Assembly (NCBI GenBank): GCA_019247245.1
Contig: JAFAPF010000034.1
Location: 1-19,022 of the forward strand
Direction of reading: 5' to 3'
From: Rubrobacter sp.
GTDB taxonomy: Bacteria > Actinomycetota > Rubrobacteria > Rubrobacterales > Rubrobacteraceae
Length of the DNA: 19,022 nt
The position numbers and the translations under genes are program-made. Shown here in pieces: positions 7,378 through 15,472 of the stretch (the first letter of the stretch is position 1; each line of letters opens with the position of its first letter). Under the pieces are notes generated by a model. It was not told where the DNA came from. It searched no databases and worked only from the letters and a program-made list of their open reading frames with translations.

Positions 7378-8147
7378 TAGCTTACCGACGCGTAGGTTTT
7401 AGTAGGCAAGAAGCTCTAAGAAACCCAATACAGCAGGCTGGCCTATAACACGCAGAATCTCTGCTATTGGTTAATATTTGACTTACTACCTTTGCACAGC
7501 CAACAACGAAGATGCTAAATGCCAGCGGTCCTTAGTACCGACACCTTCTTGACTCACTAACGCTTCCACCATCTGCCCAGTAACACCCTCTATTCTCAGG
7601 TGCCATTTCTGCGCCAACAAGTGAGGACAGCACTGCTTGTGCTTAGAATTGCAGCAGCCAGCAATGGCACCCCTCCTCGCGGAGTCGCACAGCGCGGCTA
7701 GGCTCCAATAGTTCTTGTCCCTAAGCCGGCCTTTCACGTCTTCTCCGCGCAGCAGTAGTCCTAGGATACAGGTGCGTAGTAAGTCGTGAGTGCTTTGGTG
7801 GATAGCAGAAGAGTTGCGAAAGTAGTGCCCTAATAATCGTCTAGAGGAAGCATTGCTTTTGGTCGTTCGTCGCAGCCGAGAAAGCGCTGTACTCGATCGA
7901 AGCCTTCGGTAGAGCTGAATGGATTCGGCCCACAAGCGGCACACACCAACCCCACGAAACCGGTAACCAAGGAGATCTTCGGTCGAAGTTGATTTGGTTG
8001 AGTACATACTTCCGGAGCTCTTTCTTTCCTGACAAGAAATTGATCACCTGGTAGGTGAAGGTTGCGTGCCGAGTTTGAACATGAGGTTAGGTTGTTAGCA
8101 TTTCGGCTTGTTCTTACCATCTGTTCGACTCACAAAGAGACTAGCTT
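7378..8147. other. Poorly coding 770-bp gap between the ubiB and relA operons
   Basis: This stretch sits where many Gram-positive genomes carry recJ or apt between secF and relA. I see no recognisable gene on either strand, only one doubtful minus-strand frame (7486–8007) and short frames overlapping it. A 13-bp hairpin GCAGA-ATC-TCTGC lies at 7452–7464 without a T-run. Composition is more AT-rich than the flanking operons, which fits decayed or acquired DNA. No tRNA-like structure was found. Confidence 0.5.
7486..8007 (-). CDS. Doubtful hypothetical ORF with a Cys/His cluster
   Basis: A 173-codon open frame that I do not recognise. The N-terminal half is arginine- and serine-rich with low-complexity character and looks non-coding. 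The C-terminal third looks more protein-like and holds a tight Cys/His cluster: CC, then KHKQCCPHLLA near residues 118–132, whose CPH-LLA ending loosely recalls the CxH half of a SWIM zinc finger, although the CxC half is missing. No ribosome site precedes the ATG at 8007. It could be a remnant of a transposase or another zinc-binding protein, or a chance frame. The frame shows no strong third-position bias. Confidence 0.25.
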   Translation of the reverse strand: MYSTKSTSTEDLLGYRFRGVGVCRLWAESIQLYRRLRSSTALSRLRRTTKSNASSRRLLGHYFRNSSAIHQSTHDLLRTCILGLLLRGEDVKGRLRDKNYWSLAALCDSARRGAIAGCCNSKHKQCCPHLLAQKWHLRIEGVTGQMVEALVSQEGVGTKDRWHLASSLLAVQR

Positions 8148-9833
8148 CTAAAGCCGCCTCGACCGGTAGATGACCACGAGCAGCAACGATGCCATCATGA
8201 GCGCCAGGGTAAAGCCGACGAAGGCAACGACAGGGACACCAAGGTAAGGTACTTGCGGACCGCTGGTCGCGAAGGCACCCAGAAACGAGGAGCCTATAAG
8301 GAGCGCGCCGGTGACGACGGCGAAGACGAGTCTGTTGGCTAACACGTCAACCTGACCACTCAATTTATCCAAGCCACTATGATTCAATTTCACCTCAAGT
8401 TCCCCGTCTTCTAGCTCAGTGAGGAGCTGACTAAGCTGCTCAGGGTAGTCCTCCAGATAGCGGGCGTACTCCAGGGTACGTTCTTGAGCCCTCTGGAGGA
8501 TGAACGCGGGCTCGTAACGCTCACGGAGTAAGCGATCCGCATAGGGACGAGCTATCTCATAAACGTTGATGGTCGGATCTATGGAGCGGGAAATGCCTTC
8601 GGCGGTCACGAGGGCTTTAGTGAGCAGTGGGAAGACCGGCGGCATCGAAATTCGATAACGTCTTACTAGCGAGATCAGTTGAGAGAGCACTTGACCGAGC
8701 GTAACCTCTCCCACCGATAGCGCCGAATACCTATGCAGAAAATCCTTAAGGTCCTCCTCTAAGTCTGCCCTCACCTCAGATGCGTACCGAACACCTAAAC
8801 CTTCTAACCCCCTCACCGCTACCGCAGCATCCTGCCATATAACAGCTATGAACAGCCTGCTCAGGGCCTCTATATCACCGCGGCTCATGAAGCCAACCAT
8901 ACCGAAGTCGAGTAGGGCGAGATCTCCCTGTGGGGTGAGGATGAGGTTGGCAGGGTGTGGATCACCATGGAAAAAGCCGTCCTCAAAGGCCATCTTGAAG
9001 ATCGTCTGTGCTCCCATCGTCGCTATCTTACGACGCTCAGCCGGGCTCAGGAGCAGAGGCTGAACGTTATAGAAGCGGGTTCCTTCGATGAACTCCATAG
9101 TAAGCACCTTCTTCGTAGAGATCTCAGTATAGACTTTAGGTATCTTTACGGAAGTCCCCGCGAAGTTGGCGGTAAAGCGGCGCGCGTTTTGAGCCTCAGC
9201 CTGGTAATCAAGCTCGCGTCTGATCACACCCTCGAACTCCGCCACAAGCTCCGACACGTTGATAAAGATTCTATTCCCAAACCTAGCATCTAATAAGGCC
9301 GCCAGATCGCGCATCAGTGCAAGATCCGCCGCAACCCTCCTCGGGGCTTCCGGACGCTGCACCTTGATCGCGACGACCTCCCCGCCGTGAAGCCGTGCCT
9401 TGTACACTTGTCCGATGCTCGCCGACCCGAGTAGTACAGGGTCGAACTCAGCAAAAAGTTGCTCAACCGAAACACCTAGCTCCCTTTCGATGACCGATTG
9501 GGCAGCTTCCAAAGGTATGGGCGCAGCAGTATCTTGGAGCTTCTGGAGCTCGGAGAGCACGCTTTCGGGGATGATGTCCGAGCGGGTAGAAAGGAGTTGG
9601 CCGAACTTAACGAAGGTGGGCCCTAGATCGTCGAGCGCCCGCCGCAGCCTAACACCGAAGTTGGGAGCAAGAAGCTCGTCGAACCCGCGCTTCTCCCGCC
9701 TGCCTCGCTGGACATCGAATACAAATCCGAACCCGTGACGCACCAATACACGCCCGATCTGAGAGAACCTCGCTAGGTTCTCCCGTCGTCCACCGGAGTA
9801 GGACTCGGCACCACCATCCATGAGCCCAGTCAC
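8148..9833 (-). CDS. ubiB: ABC1/UbiB-family atypical kinase
   Basis: A 561-residue membrane-associated protein-kinase-like ATPase of the UbiB/AarF/ADCK family, which supports quinone or prenyl-lipid metabolism; in a menaquinone-using Gram-positive the client is probably not ubiquinone. Visible signatures: KFGQ at 76–79 (the family KxGQ element), the alanine/serine-rich loop GSASIGQVY at 136–144, Lys157 in AIKVQRP, the catalytic HGDPHPAN at 289–296 and metal-binding DFG at 309–311. Two transmembrane helices close the protein (about 502–521 and 531–555), typical of the family. It starts at GTG 9833 behind AGGAAAGG; the ATG four codons later is a possible alternative. It is the last gene of the queA–sec operon, 57 bases after the phasin-like gene. 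Confidence 0.9.
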   Translation of the reverse strand: MTGLMDGGAESYSGGRRENLARFSQIGRVLVRHGFGFVFDVQRGRREKRGFDELLAPNFGVRLRRALDDLGPTFVKFGQLLSTRSDIIPESVLSELQKLQDTAAPIPLEAAQSVIERELGVSVEQLFAEFDPVLLGSASIGQVYKARLHGGEVVAIKVQRPEAPRRVAADLALMRDLAALLDARFGNRIFINVSELVAEFEGVIRRELDYQAEAQNARRFTANFAGTSVKIPKVYTEISTKKVLTMEFIEGTRFYNVQPLLLSPAERRKIATMGAQTIFKMAFEDGFFHGDPHPANLILTPQGDLALLDFGMVGFMSRGDIEALSRLFIAVIWQDAAVAVRGLEGLGVRYASEVRADLEEDLKDFLHRYSALSVGEVTLGQVLSQLISLVRRYRISMPPVFPLLTKALVTAEGISRSIDPTINVYEIARPYADRLLRERYEPAFILQRAQERTLEYARYLEDYPEQLSQLLTELEDGELEVKLNHSGLDKLSGQVDVLANRLVFAVVTGALLIGSSFLGAFATSGPQVPYLGVPVVAFVGFTLALMMASLLLVVIYRSRRL

Positions 9834-9890
9834 CGACCTGGACCTTTCCTGGTCTGGTCTTCTGGGTGCCTCGATGGTACACCTATCGAG

Positions 9891-10331
9891 CTACACGCCG
9901 CCTGGATGAAGGCTCGGCGGAGTATCCGGCTCGTCCCTCGGGGGCTGTGGAGAGACATCCACACCACCAGTCAGTGATGTAGATGTCGCGGGGTTGGGCA
10001 CTGTCTTTTCGGTTGGCAGTACAGGTCGATCCTCAAGGAGGCGGACGCGATGCTCAAGCTGCTCGATTCGGAAGAGAAGATCCTCGTAAGCCTCACGGTT
10101 TGGCACCCCTGCACTACGTAGGCTCTGTTGTACGGAGGTGTCGATAAGGGCTCTAGCGCCTGTCGAGCGCTCACGCGCTCGGCTCAGGACATCTTCCACA
10201 ACCATCCGGCCTTCCTCGCGTTCAATGCGTCCCTGTTCGATGAGGCGGTTCACGATCTCTTCTATCTTCTCGCGTGTCGCAGCAGCGGCGCCTATCTGCA
10301 AAAGGACCAGGCGTTCAAGCGTCTCCAGCAT
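9891..10331 (-). CDS. Phasin-like (PhaF-type) coiled-coil protein
   Basis: A 146-residue, mostly helical, strongly charged protein. Residues 1–100 alternate acidic and basic residues in heptad-like fashion (EKIEEIVNRLIEQGRIEREEG and onwards, then a second helix around 81–100), resembling the COG3937 phasin/PHA-synthesis regulator-like family; the last 45 residues are proline-rich and disordered. True phasins coat polyhydroxyalkanoate granules, but these short Gram-positive relatives often sit beside UbiB-family genes, as here, and a role with the kinase at the membrane is equally possible. The start is firm: TAAGGAGAAAAATG, where the secF stop codon merges into the ribosome site. Confidence 0.75.
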   Translation of the reverse strand: MLETLERLVLLQIGAAAATREKIEEIVNRLIEQGRIEREEGRMVVEDVLSRARERSTGARALIDTSVQQSLRSAGVPNREAYEDLLFRIEQLEHRVRLLEDRPVLPTEKTVPNPATSTSLTGGVDVSPQPPRDEPDTPPSLHPGGV

Positions 10332-10335
10332 TTTT

Positions 10336-10340
10336 CTCCT
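10336..10340 (-). promoter_or_regulatory. Ribosome site of the phasin-like gene, fused to the secF stop
   Basis: AGGAG on the minus strand begins with the last A of the secF TAA (10340–10342) and lies four bases before the ATG at 10331. Ribosomes finishing secF would uncover or directly reuse it. Confidence 0.7.
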
Positions 10341-11245
10341 TATCTCGTCGGGGCACTTCTCGGCGCTGTAGGGGTAATGCTGCCCTCACGCCAGGCCTTG
10401 TATAAACATAAAGCAGGCGTAGCCACAAAAATGGAGCTGTATGTGCCAGCGGCAATACCAACGAGCAGAGCGAAAGCAAAGTCGCTCAAGGTCGACTCGC
10501 CGAAAATAAGGAGAGCAGTCACTGGGATCAAGGTAACCGTCGAGGTATAGATCGAGCGCATCACGACCTGCCGAATAGAGTTGTTGGCCATCTCATCAAA
10601 GCGGCGGCGGTTGTAGCCAGCTGCGGGGGCGTTCTCCCGAATCCGGTCGAAGATAATGATCGTATCGTAAAGCGAGTATCCCAGCACCGTCAGGACAGCT
10701 ACCACCGTCACCAAGTTCACTTCACGCCCCACGAGAGCGTAGAAGCCTACAGTTATCAGGATATCGTGCACGAGTGCCACCATCGCAGCCATCGCAAAGG
10801 CAAACTCGAAGCGTAAGCTGATAAATACGACGATGATCAAAAGGGCCGCCGCAACGGCCTGTAAGGCTTGTCCCCGGATCTGTCCGCCGAACGTCGGGCT
10901 GATGCTCGTGACGCTGACCTCCGCTCCGAGTGCCTCCTCAAGGTCCTGCCGTACCTCGGTATTCTCTTCCTGTGTCAAAACCGGCGTGCGGACGTCGTAG
11001 CCACCCTCCCCAAGTTGCTGAACTATCGCCTCCTGCCCGAGGTTGTTCGGTAATACATCGCGAACTTCCTGTACGCTCGGGTTTCCCTCGACACCGCTGG
11101 CAGTGAACCTCGAGCCGCCCTGAAAGTCTATTCCGAAGTTCATACCCTCTATAACGATCGCCCCCAAGCCGAGCAGCAGAAACACACCAGAAAGAGCAAA
11201 CCAGACTCTCCACCGGCCAACGAAGTCTACTTTCTCGAACGCCAC
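10340..11245 (-). CDS. secF: Protein translocase subunit SecF
   Basis: A 301-residue partner of SecD in the Sec accessory complex that uses the proton motive force to pull exported proteins out of SecYEG. It has one N-terminal transmembrane helix (about 12–33), the FGIDFQGGSRF signature at 37–47, an external domain, and five further helices. The RND-type core RFEFAFAMAAMVALVHDI, then VLGYSLYDTIIIFDRIRE, is clearly present around residues 145–205. The GTG start at 11245 shares its first base with the secD TAG stop (TAGTG), a strong sign of translational coupling and equal output of the two subunits. Confidence 0.96.
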   Translation of the reverse strand: MAFEKVDFVGRWRVWFALSGVFLLLGLGAIVIEGMNFGIDFQGGSRFTASGVEGNPSVQEVRDVLPNNLGQEAIVQQLGEGGYDVRTPVLTQEENTEVRQDLEEALGAEVSVTSISPTFGGQIRGQALQAVAAALLIIVVFISLRFEFAFAMAAMVALVHDILITVGFYALVGREVNLVTVVAVLTVLGYSLYDTIIIFDRIRENAPAAGYNRRRFDEMANNSIRQVVMRSIYTSTVTLIPVTALLIFGESTLSDFAFALLVGIAAGTYSSIFVATPALCLYKAWREGSITPTAPRSAPTR

Positions 11246-12735
11246 TAGCGAACCTCCGCCGTTTGTTTCTTGGGTGGCCCGCCAGCGATGCTCTCCTTGG
11301 AAACACCCATCATCCTGGCAGAGAGGTGGAAGCCACGGTCAGAGATCACGCCCAAGAGCGCACGCGTTACCGATACGGCCGTAAACATCGAGAGAATGAC
11401 CCCGATCGCGAGCAGTACCGCGAAGCCCCGTACGGATCCACTAGAGAGAGCAAAAAGGATAAAGGCTGTGATGAGAGTCGTTAAGTTGCCATCGAGAATG
11501 GCTTTGAAGCCCTTCTGGTAGCCGATACCTACAGCTGTGCGAGGGGTTTTGCCACGACGGACTTCCTCTTTTATGCGCTCAAAGATAACAACGTTGGCGT
11601 CGGCGGCAACGCCTATACTAAGAACGATCCCGGCTATCCCCGGCAACGTCACCGTTATCGGGATGGCGACGATGAGCCCCCACAGAAGAAAGGCATAGAT
11701 GAGGAGTGCTAGGTCCGCTATCACCCCAAGCACCCTGTAAATAACGAGCAGAAACACCAGCACGAGCCCGAACCCCACGAGCGCCGCCAAAAGTCCGCTA
11801 CGCAAAGAGTCTGATCCAAGCGTGGGGCCGATAGAGGTCACTGAGAGGATCTGCATGTTCACCGGCAAAGCGCCGGTCTTGAGCACGACCTCAAGATCCT
11901 TGGCTTCCTTCTGCGGGAGCCCTCCCGGCAGGCCCTGGTTTTCGATCACCACCTGCCCTCCATAGATGGGCTCCCGCACCGACGGCGCGCTGACCACGTC
12001 CTCATCGAGAACCACGGCGATTCTGCCTCTACTCGCGTCTCCGTTCACCAGGGCATCGTCTACTATCTGCTGAGTGAGGTCGCCGAACTGCTCGGCTCCC
12101 TCGCTGGTCAAAGTCATCTGGACCTGGCGTCTACCTGCTTGATCGCTGGTCTGGGTAGCCGATTCAAGCGCGCCACCCGTTATGGCAGGCTCTTGCGGAA
12201 CCACGTATCCCTCAACGACAGTTCCTCCACCGCTCGGGGGTGGCGACTCCTCGAAGATTATCTTGGTCTTCCCCTCTTGGAAGGCCGGGTCCTTTTCTAG
12301 CTCGCTCTGCAGATCCTCTTTGGTTTGCTTTATCTCGCCCTCTGACACCGGCTGGCCGCCCGCGGAGCCCAGGACCTCGTAGAACCCGAGCTGAGCGGTA
12401 CGCCCGATAACCTCCACAGCCCGGTCGGTGTCGGTGATGCCGGGAAGGTTGACCAGCACCTGATCCTGGCCCTGGAGCTGTATCTCAGGCTCTGTGACCC
12501 CTAGACTATCGACTCGTTGGCGGATCACCTGCGCGGCCTGATCCATCTCGTCGCGGGTGACCTCCGAGCTATCAGTGTGGTACCCCTGTAGAGAAACGCT
12601 CACGCCTCCCTTGAGATCCAGACCGAGTTGCGTCGCCTGCATAACTGGCTGGCGCACGAAGATGTAATAGACAGCCACCCCGATCAGGACGACCATAAGT
12701 CCAAGGATGATGAGGTTGTTGCGGCGGCTAGTCAT
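11245..12735 (-). CDS. secD: Protein translocase subunit SecD
   Basis: A 496-residue RND-superfamily subunit of the SecDF complex. It has an N-terminal helix (about 7–27), LGLDLKGGVSVSL near 38–50, a large external domain with the repeat RQRVDSLGVTEPEIQ, and five C-terminal helices containing IGVAADANVVIFERIKEE and DGNLTTLITA. I choose the ATG at 12735 (MTSRRNN before the first helix); an in-frame ATG at 12759 would add eight acidic residues and has no better ribosome site. The start lies inside the end of tgt (8-bp overlap). A proline/serine/glycine-rich insert lies at about residues 165–180. yajC, which usually separates tgt from secD, is missing. Confidence 0.95.
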   Translation of the reverse strand: MTSRRNNLIILGLMVVLIGVAVYYIFVRQPVMQATQLGLDLKGGVSVSLQGYHTDSSEVTRDEMDQAAQVIRQRVDSLGVTEPEIQLQGQDQVLVNLPGITDTDRAVEVIGRTAQLGFYEVLGSAGGQPVSEGEIKQTKEDLQSELEKDPAFQEGKTKIIFEESPPPSGGGTVVEGYVVPQEPAITGGALESATQTSDQAGRRQVQMTLTSEGAEQFGDLTQQIVDDALVNGDASRGRIAVVLDEDVVSAPSVREPIYGGQVVIENQGLPGGLPQKEAKDLEVVLKTGALPVNMQILSVTSIGPTLGSDSLRSGLLAALVGFGLVLVFLLVIYRVLGVIADLALLIYAFLLWGLIVAIPITVTLPGIAGIVLSIGVAADANVVIFERIKEEVRRGKTPRTAVGIGYQKGFKAILDGNLTTLITAFILFALSSGSVRGFAVLLAIGVILSMFTAVSVTRALLGVISDRGFHLSARMMGVSKESIAGGPPKKQTAEVR

Positions 12736-13843
12736 TTCTTCGTTGTCGGATGATAGCATCCATTAAGCCATGTCTGAAGGCCACCCTACCTGCCGGGTCG
12801 CCATAGCATGCGATTCGGGCTTTCATGAACTCCTCATAGCACCCCTCGAAAATCGCCGCACGTGCTTGTCTACATAATTCACCCACAAAGTGTACGTTGT
12901 GTAGGGTTACGAGTCGATGGGCGAGCAGCTCGTTCTCCCGCACCAGATGCGAGAGGTACGCCCGGCTGTAGCTGTTGCATGCCTCGCAGGAGCATTCGGG
13001 GTCCAAGGGTCCAAAGTCGCGGCGATAGGAGGCGTTTTTGAGGTTTACACGACCACCGGCCGTGAGCGCCGCCCCGTGACGCGCCAATCGCGTTGGCAGA
13101 ACACAGTCGAACATGTCCACGCCCAGAGCCACAACCTGTAAGATCCCGACCGGGTCCCCGATGCCCATGAAGTACCGGGGTTTTTCATCTGGCAACTTCG
13201 GCGCTACAGCCGCGAGTGTTTGGAGCATCTCCTCGCGAGGCTCGCCAACCGAAAGGCCACCGACTGCATAGCCAGAAAAGCCAAGCTCTAGCGTACGCCT
13301 TAGGCTCTCCTTACGCAGGTCGGGGTACAGCCCACCTTGTACGATCCCAAAGAGTGCCTGGTCCTGACGAGAATGCGCCTCCTTACACCGCTTGGCCCAC
13401 CGGGCCGTACGCCGCAAGGAATTTGCGTGATACTCGCGGCTCGCGTTCGCGGGTGGACATTCGTCGAGCACCATTGCTACGTCTGCACCGAGATCTTGCT
13501 GTACACGAGTAGTGAGCTCCGGAGTAAAAAAGTGGGACGAACCGTCGTAGACCGAGGAGAACTCGACGCCCCTTTCGGAGATCTTGCGCCGGCGAGCGAG
13601 CGAGAATACCTGGTAGCCACCCGAGTCGGTAAGCATCGGTCCCTCCCAACCCGTGAACGCGTGGAGCCCGCCCACCTCACGTATGAGATCTGCACCGGGC
13701 CTAAGGTACAGATGATAGGTATTCCCGAGCACCACGCCTATCCCTGTCGAGTGTAGGTCCCCAGCAGTCAAGCCCTTGACGGTGCCTTTGGTTCCCACGG
13801 GCATGAAGGTTGGCGTTTCTACGTGTCCATGCGGTGTGCGCAA
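12728..13843 (-). CDS. tgt: tRNA-guanine transglycosylase (queuine/preQ1)
   Basis: Exchanges guanine 34 of GUN-anticodon tRNAs for preQ1 in queuosine synthesis; QueA next door performs the following step. From the TTG at 13843 it has 371 residues. Seen: the catalytic aspartate in LTDSGGYQVFS (72–82), GIVQGGLYPDLR, the second aspartate in FDCVLPTRLARHG and the zinc site CSCEACN followed ~25 residues later by H in TLHNVHF. The start is odd: the frame continues upstream with the conserved family N-terminus (IEIEARDGEARAGI) to about 13885, but no ATG, GTG or TTG exists there, only ATA at 13885 and ATT at 13879. Either a rare start is used, giving about 385 residues, or the TTG gives a slightly truncated protein. 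It overlaps secD by 8 bp. Confidence 0.94.
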   Translation of the reverse strand: MRTPHGHVETPTFMPVGTKGTVKGLTAGDLHSTGIGVVLGNTYHLYLRPGADLIREVGGLHAFTGWEGPMLTDSGGYQVFSLARRRKISERGVEFSSVYDGSSHFFTPELTTRVQQDLGADVAMVLDECPPANASREYHANSLRRTARWAKRCKEAHSRQDQALFGIVQGGLYPDLRKESLRRTLELGFSGYAVGGLSVGEPREEMLQTLAAVAPKLPDEKPRYFMGIGDPVGILQVVALGVDMFDCVLPTRLARHGAALTAGGRVNLKNASYRRDFGPLDPECSCEACNSYSRAYLSHLVRENELLAHRLVTLHNVHFVGELCRQARAAIFEGCYEEFMKARIACYGDPAGRVAFRHGLMDAIIRQRRND

Positions 13844-13899
13844 AATACCGGCCCGGGCCTCACCATCACGGGCTTCAATCTCTATCGTGACAGGCGCTT

Positions 13900-14904
13900 C
13901 TATCGAGGTGCTCCACCCACCAGGAGCATCGCATCTCCAAAGGAGAAAAACCGGTAGCGCTCCTTCACCGCAGCCTCGTACGCCTCCCGGATCAGCTCTT
14001 TGCCTGCGAATGCCATGACCATCGCGAGCAAGGTCGAACGCGGTAGGTGAAAGTTCGTCAGCAGTACATCAACTATACCCCAACGATAGCCCGGAAGGAT
14101 AAAAAGCTCTGATGCTCCCTCTTGAGACCCCGTGGCCACCCAGCTCTCTAAAGCTCGCGTCACCGTGGTCCCGACAGCGACCACACGCTCCGCGCGGTCG
14201 ATGATCTCCGCCGCTTCGTCTGGTATACAGTAGTGCTCCGCGCACATCCGGTGATCGACTAGCCTTTCGGTCCTCACCGGCGAGAACGTATCCCTCCCCA
14301 CGTGGAGGGTGACGCGTGAGATCCTCGCCCCTGCTCGCTCGACCTCCACGAGCACCTCTCTTGAGAAGTGAAGCCCGGCGGTAGGAGCCGCGGCAGATCC
14401 CGGCTTCTGCGCGTACACTGTTTGATAGGCCTTCTCGGCCTCCGGGGTCGCTCGTATGTACGGCGGCAGCGGGGTGCGCCCATATCGTTTTAGCAGCCCC
14501 AACACGTCAGCACTGGAAATGCCCCATCGGCCCTCTCCTAAAGGTTGCAAGACGCGTAGCTTATCTTCACCAATCGATAACGTCATCCCGGCCCGAAGAC
14601 GCTTGCTCGGCCGGGCCATAACTTCCCAGGCACCGTCCTCAGTACCGAGGTCCCGAAGAAACAACAGCTCCATCCCACCCTCGCCCGGGCGGCGGGCGAA
14701 GAGCCGGGCCGGCAAGACTTTGGTCTCGTTCAACACGAGGGCGTCGCCCGGCAGCAGAAAACGTGGCAGCTCCCGAAAGATGCAGTGCTCGAAGGTCCCC
14801 TTGCGTACGTCTATGACCATCAGGCGTGAGGAGTCGCGAGGAGTCGCAGGTTTTTGAGCGATAAGATCTTCGGGCAACCTATAATTTAATTCACTCGTCA
14901 GCAC
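13900..14904 (-). CDS. queA: S-adenosylmethionine:tRNA ribosyltransferase-isomerase
   Basis: Transfers and rearranges the ribosyl part of S-adenosylmethionine onto preQ1 in tRNA, making epoxyqueuosine; cytosolic. It has 334 residues, the usual length. Characteristic stretches: FDY-like LNYRLPEDLIAQKP at the N-terminus, ALVLNETKVLPARL, TPLPPYI, GSAAAPTAGLHF, HRMCAEHY, TNFHLPRSTLL and the C-terminal YRFFSFGDAMLL. The GTG start at 14904 gives the expected N-terminus but has only a poor ribosome site and lies 12 bases after the stop of the DUF2905 gene, so it is likely coupled. The 3' end runs directly into tgt. Confidence 0.96.
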   Translation of the reverse strand: MLTSELNYRLPEDLIAQKPATPRDSSRLMVIDVRKGTFEHCIFRELPRFLLPGDALVLNETKVLPARLFARRPGEGGMELLFLRDLGTEDGAWEVMARPSKRLRAGMTLSIGEDKLRVLQPLGEGRWGISSADVLGLLKRYGRTPLPPYIRATPEAEKAYQTVYAQKPGSAAAPTAGLHFSREVLVEVERAGARISRVTLHVGRDTFSPVRTERLVDHRMCAEHYCIPDEAAEIIDRAERVVAVGTTVTRALESWVATGSQEGASELFILPGYRWGIVDVLLTNFHLPRSTLLAMVMAFAGKELIREAYEAAVKERYRFFSFGDAMLLVGGAPR

Positions 14905-14916
14905 CAGGGGTCTATC

Positions 14917-15135
14917 CTAACGGCGGAAAAACAGGCTCAAGAGAATGGTGAGAACGATGGAGATCAAGATCATCAGTCCTACCGGGGCATAGATCGTTAG
15001 GTTGCCCTGTCGGAAGACGAAATCCCCTGGCAGCTGGGTCAGCCCGAACCTGCCGAGTAGAAGAAAGACAACGCCTAACACAAGCAGCATGAGCGCACCG
15101 CCGATGAGCAGTTTACCTATTACTTCTAAGCTCAT
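14917..15135 (-). CDS. DUF2905-family small membrane protein
   Basis: A 72-residue protein with two hydrophobic helices (about 7–28 and 47–68) flanking the LTQLPGDFVFRQGNLTIYAP stretch, which matches the LPGDI-type signature and length of the DUF2905 family. Function unknown; the family is often found beside ruvB, queA or tgt in Gram-positive genomes. It is first in the queA–sec operon. No ribosome site precedes the ATG; instead a -10 box lies eight bases upstream, suggesting a leaderless message. Confidence 0.85.
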   Translation of the reverse strand: MSLEVIGKLLIGGALMLLVLGVVFLLLGRFGLTQLPGDFVFRQGNLTIYAPVGLMILISIVLTILLSLFFRR

Positions 15136-15143
15136 ATACGTTC

Positions 15144-15172
15144 ATTCTATGCACTAGCTTGCAATTAGCCAA
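15144..15172 (-). promoter_or_regulatory. Promoter of the DUF2905–queA–tgt–secDF operon, leaderless type
   Basis: On the minus strand TAGAAT (15144–15149; 5 of 6) lies 17 bp from TTGGCT (15167–15172; 4 of 6). Eight bases separate the -10 box from the ATG at 15135, so the transcript should begin at or within two bases of the start codon. The same eight-base geometry is seen before relA. Confidence 0.5.
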
Positions 15173-15472
15173 CGTTATCATCGACTTATTTGTAGCACTT
15201 GAGGTTCGGACAGGCTTCGCGAACGGTGATCGCGGAGCGCGACTATGTTAACCTCCGATCCGTAACCTTTGTCCCTATGTTCCATCGAGCTCGGCAAGGA
15301 GCCGCTCAGCGCCGAGCGTCCATGCAGCCGGGACCGCAAGCTTCTAGTCTACCCTTATTCCTGGGAAAACCGAGGTCCAAAAGAACGCGGTAATACTAAC
15401 AAGGTCGACATACTCAGACCCGACTCCGTAGTCTTACCGCCCCACCTTGCAATCTCCGACCACAAGCACACC
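15173..15472. other. Non-coding divergent region upstream of ilvD
   Basis: No gene is supported here. Two plus-strand frames (15199–15393 and 15269–15481) overlap each other, lack ribosome sites and look compositionally random. A 7-bp perfect stem GCTCGGC (15289–15295) with GCCGAGC (15311–15317) closes a 15-base loop that can itself pair (GAGC/GCTC), but no T-run follows. I looked for a T-box leader before ilvD (conserved AGGGTGGNACCGCG) and did not find it. Confidence 0.4.

Noticed and set aside
7452..7464. GCAGA-ATC-TCTGC hairpin as a terminator
   Set aside because: The stem is only five base pairs and no T-run follows on either strand.
8027..8120. Small minus-strand frames just downstream of ubiB (7830–8120 and 7841–8047)
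   Set aside because: They overlap each other and the doubtful 7486–8007 frame, have no ribosome sites and show no recognisable motif.
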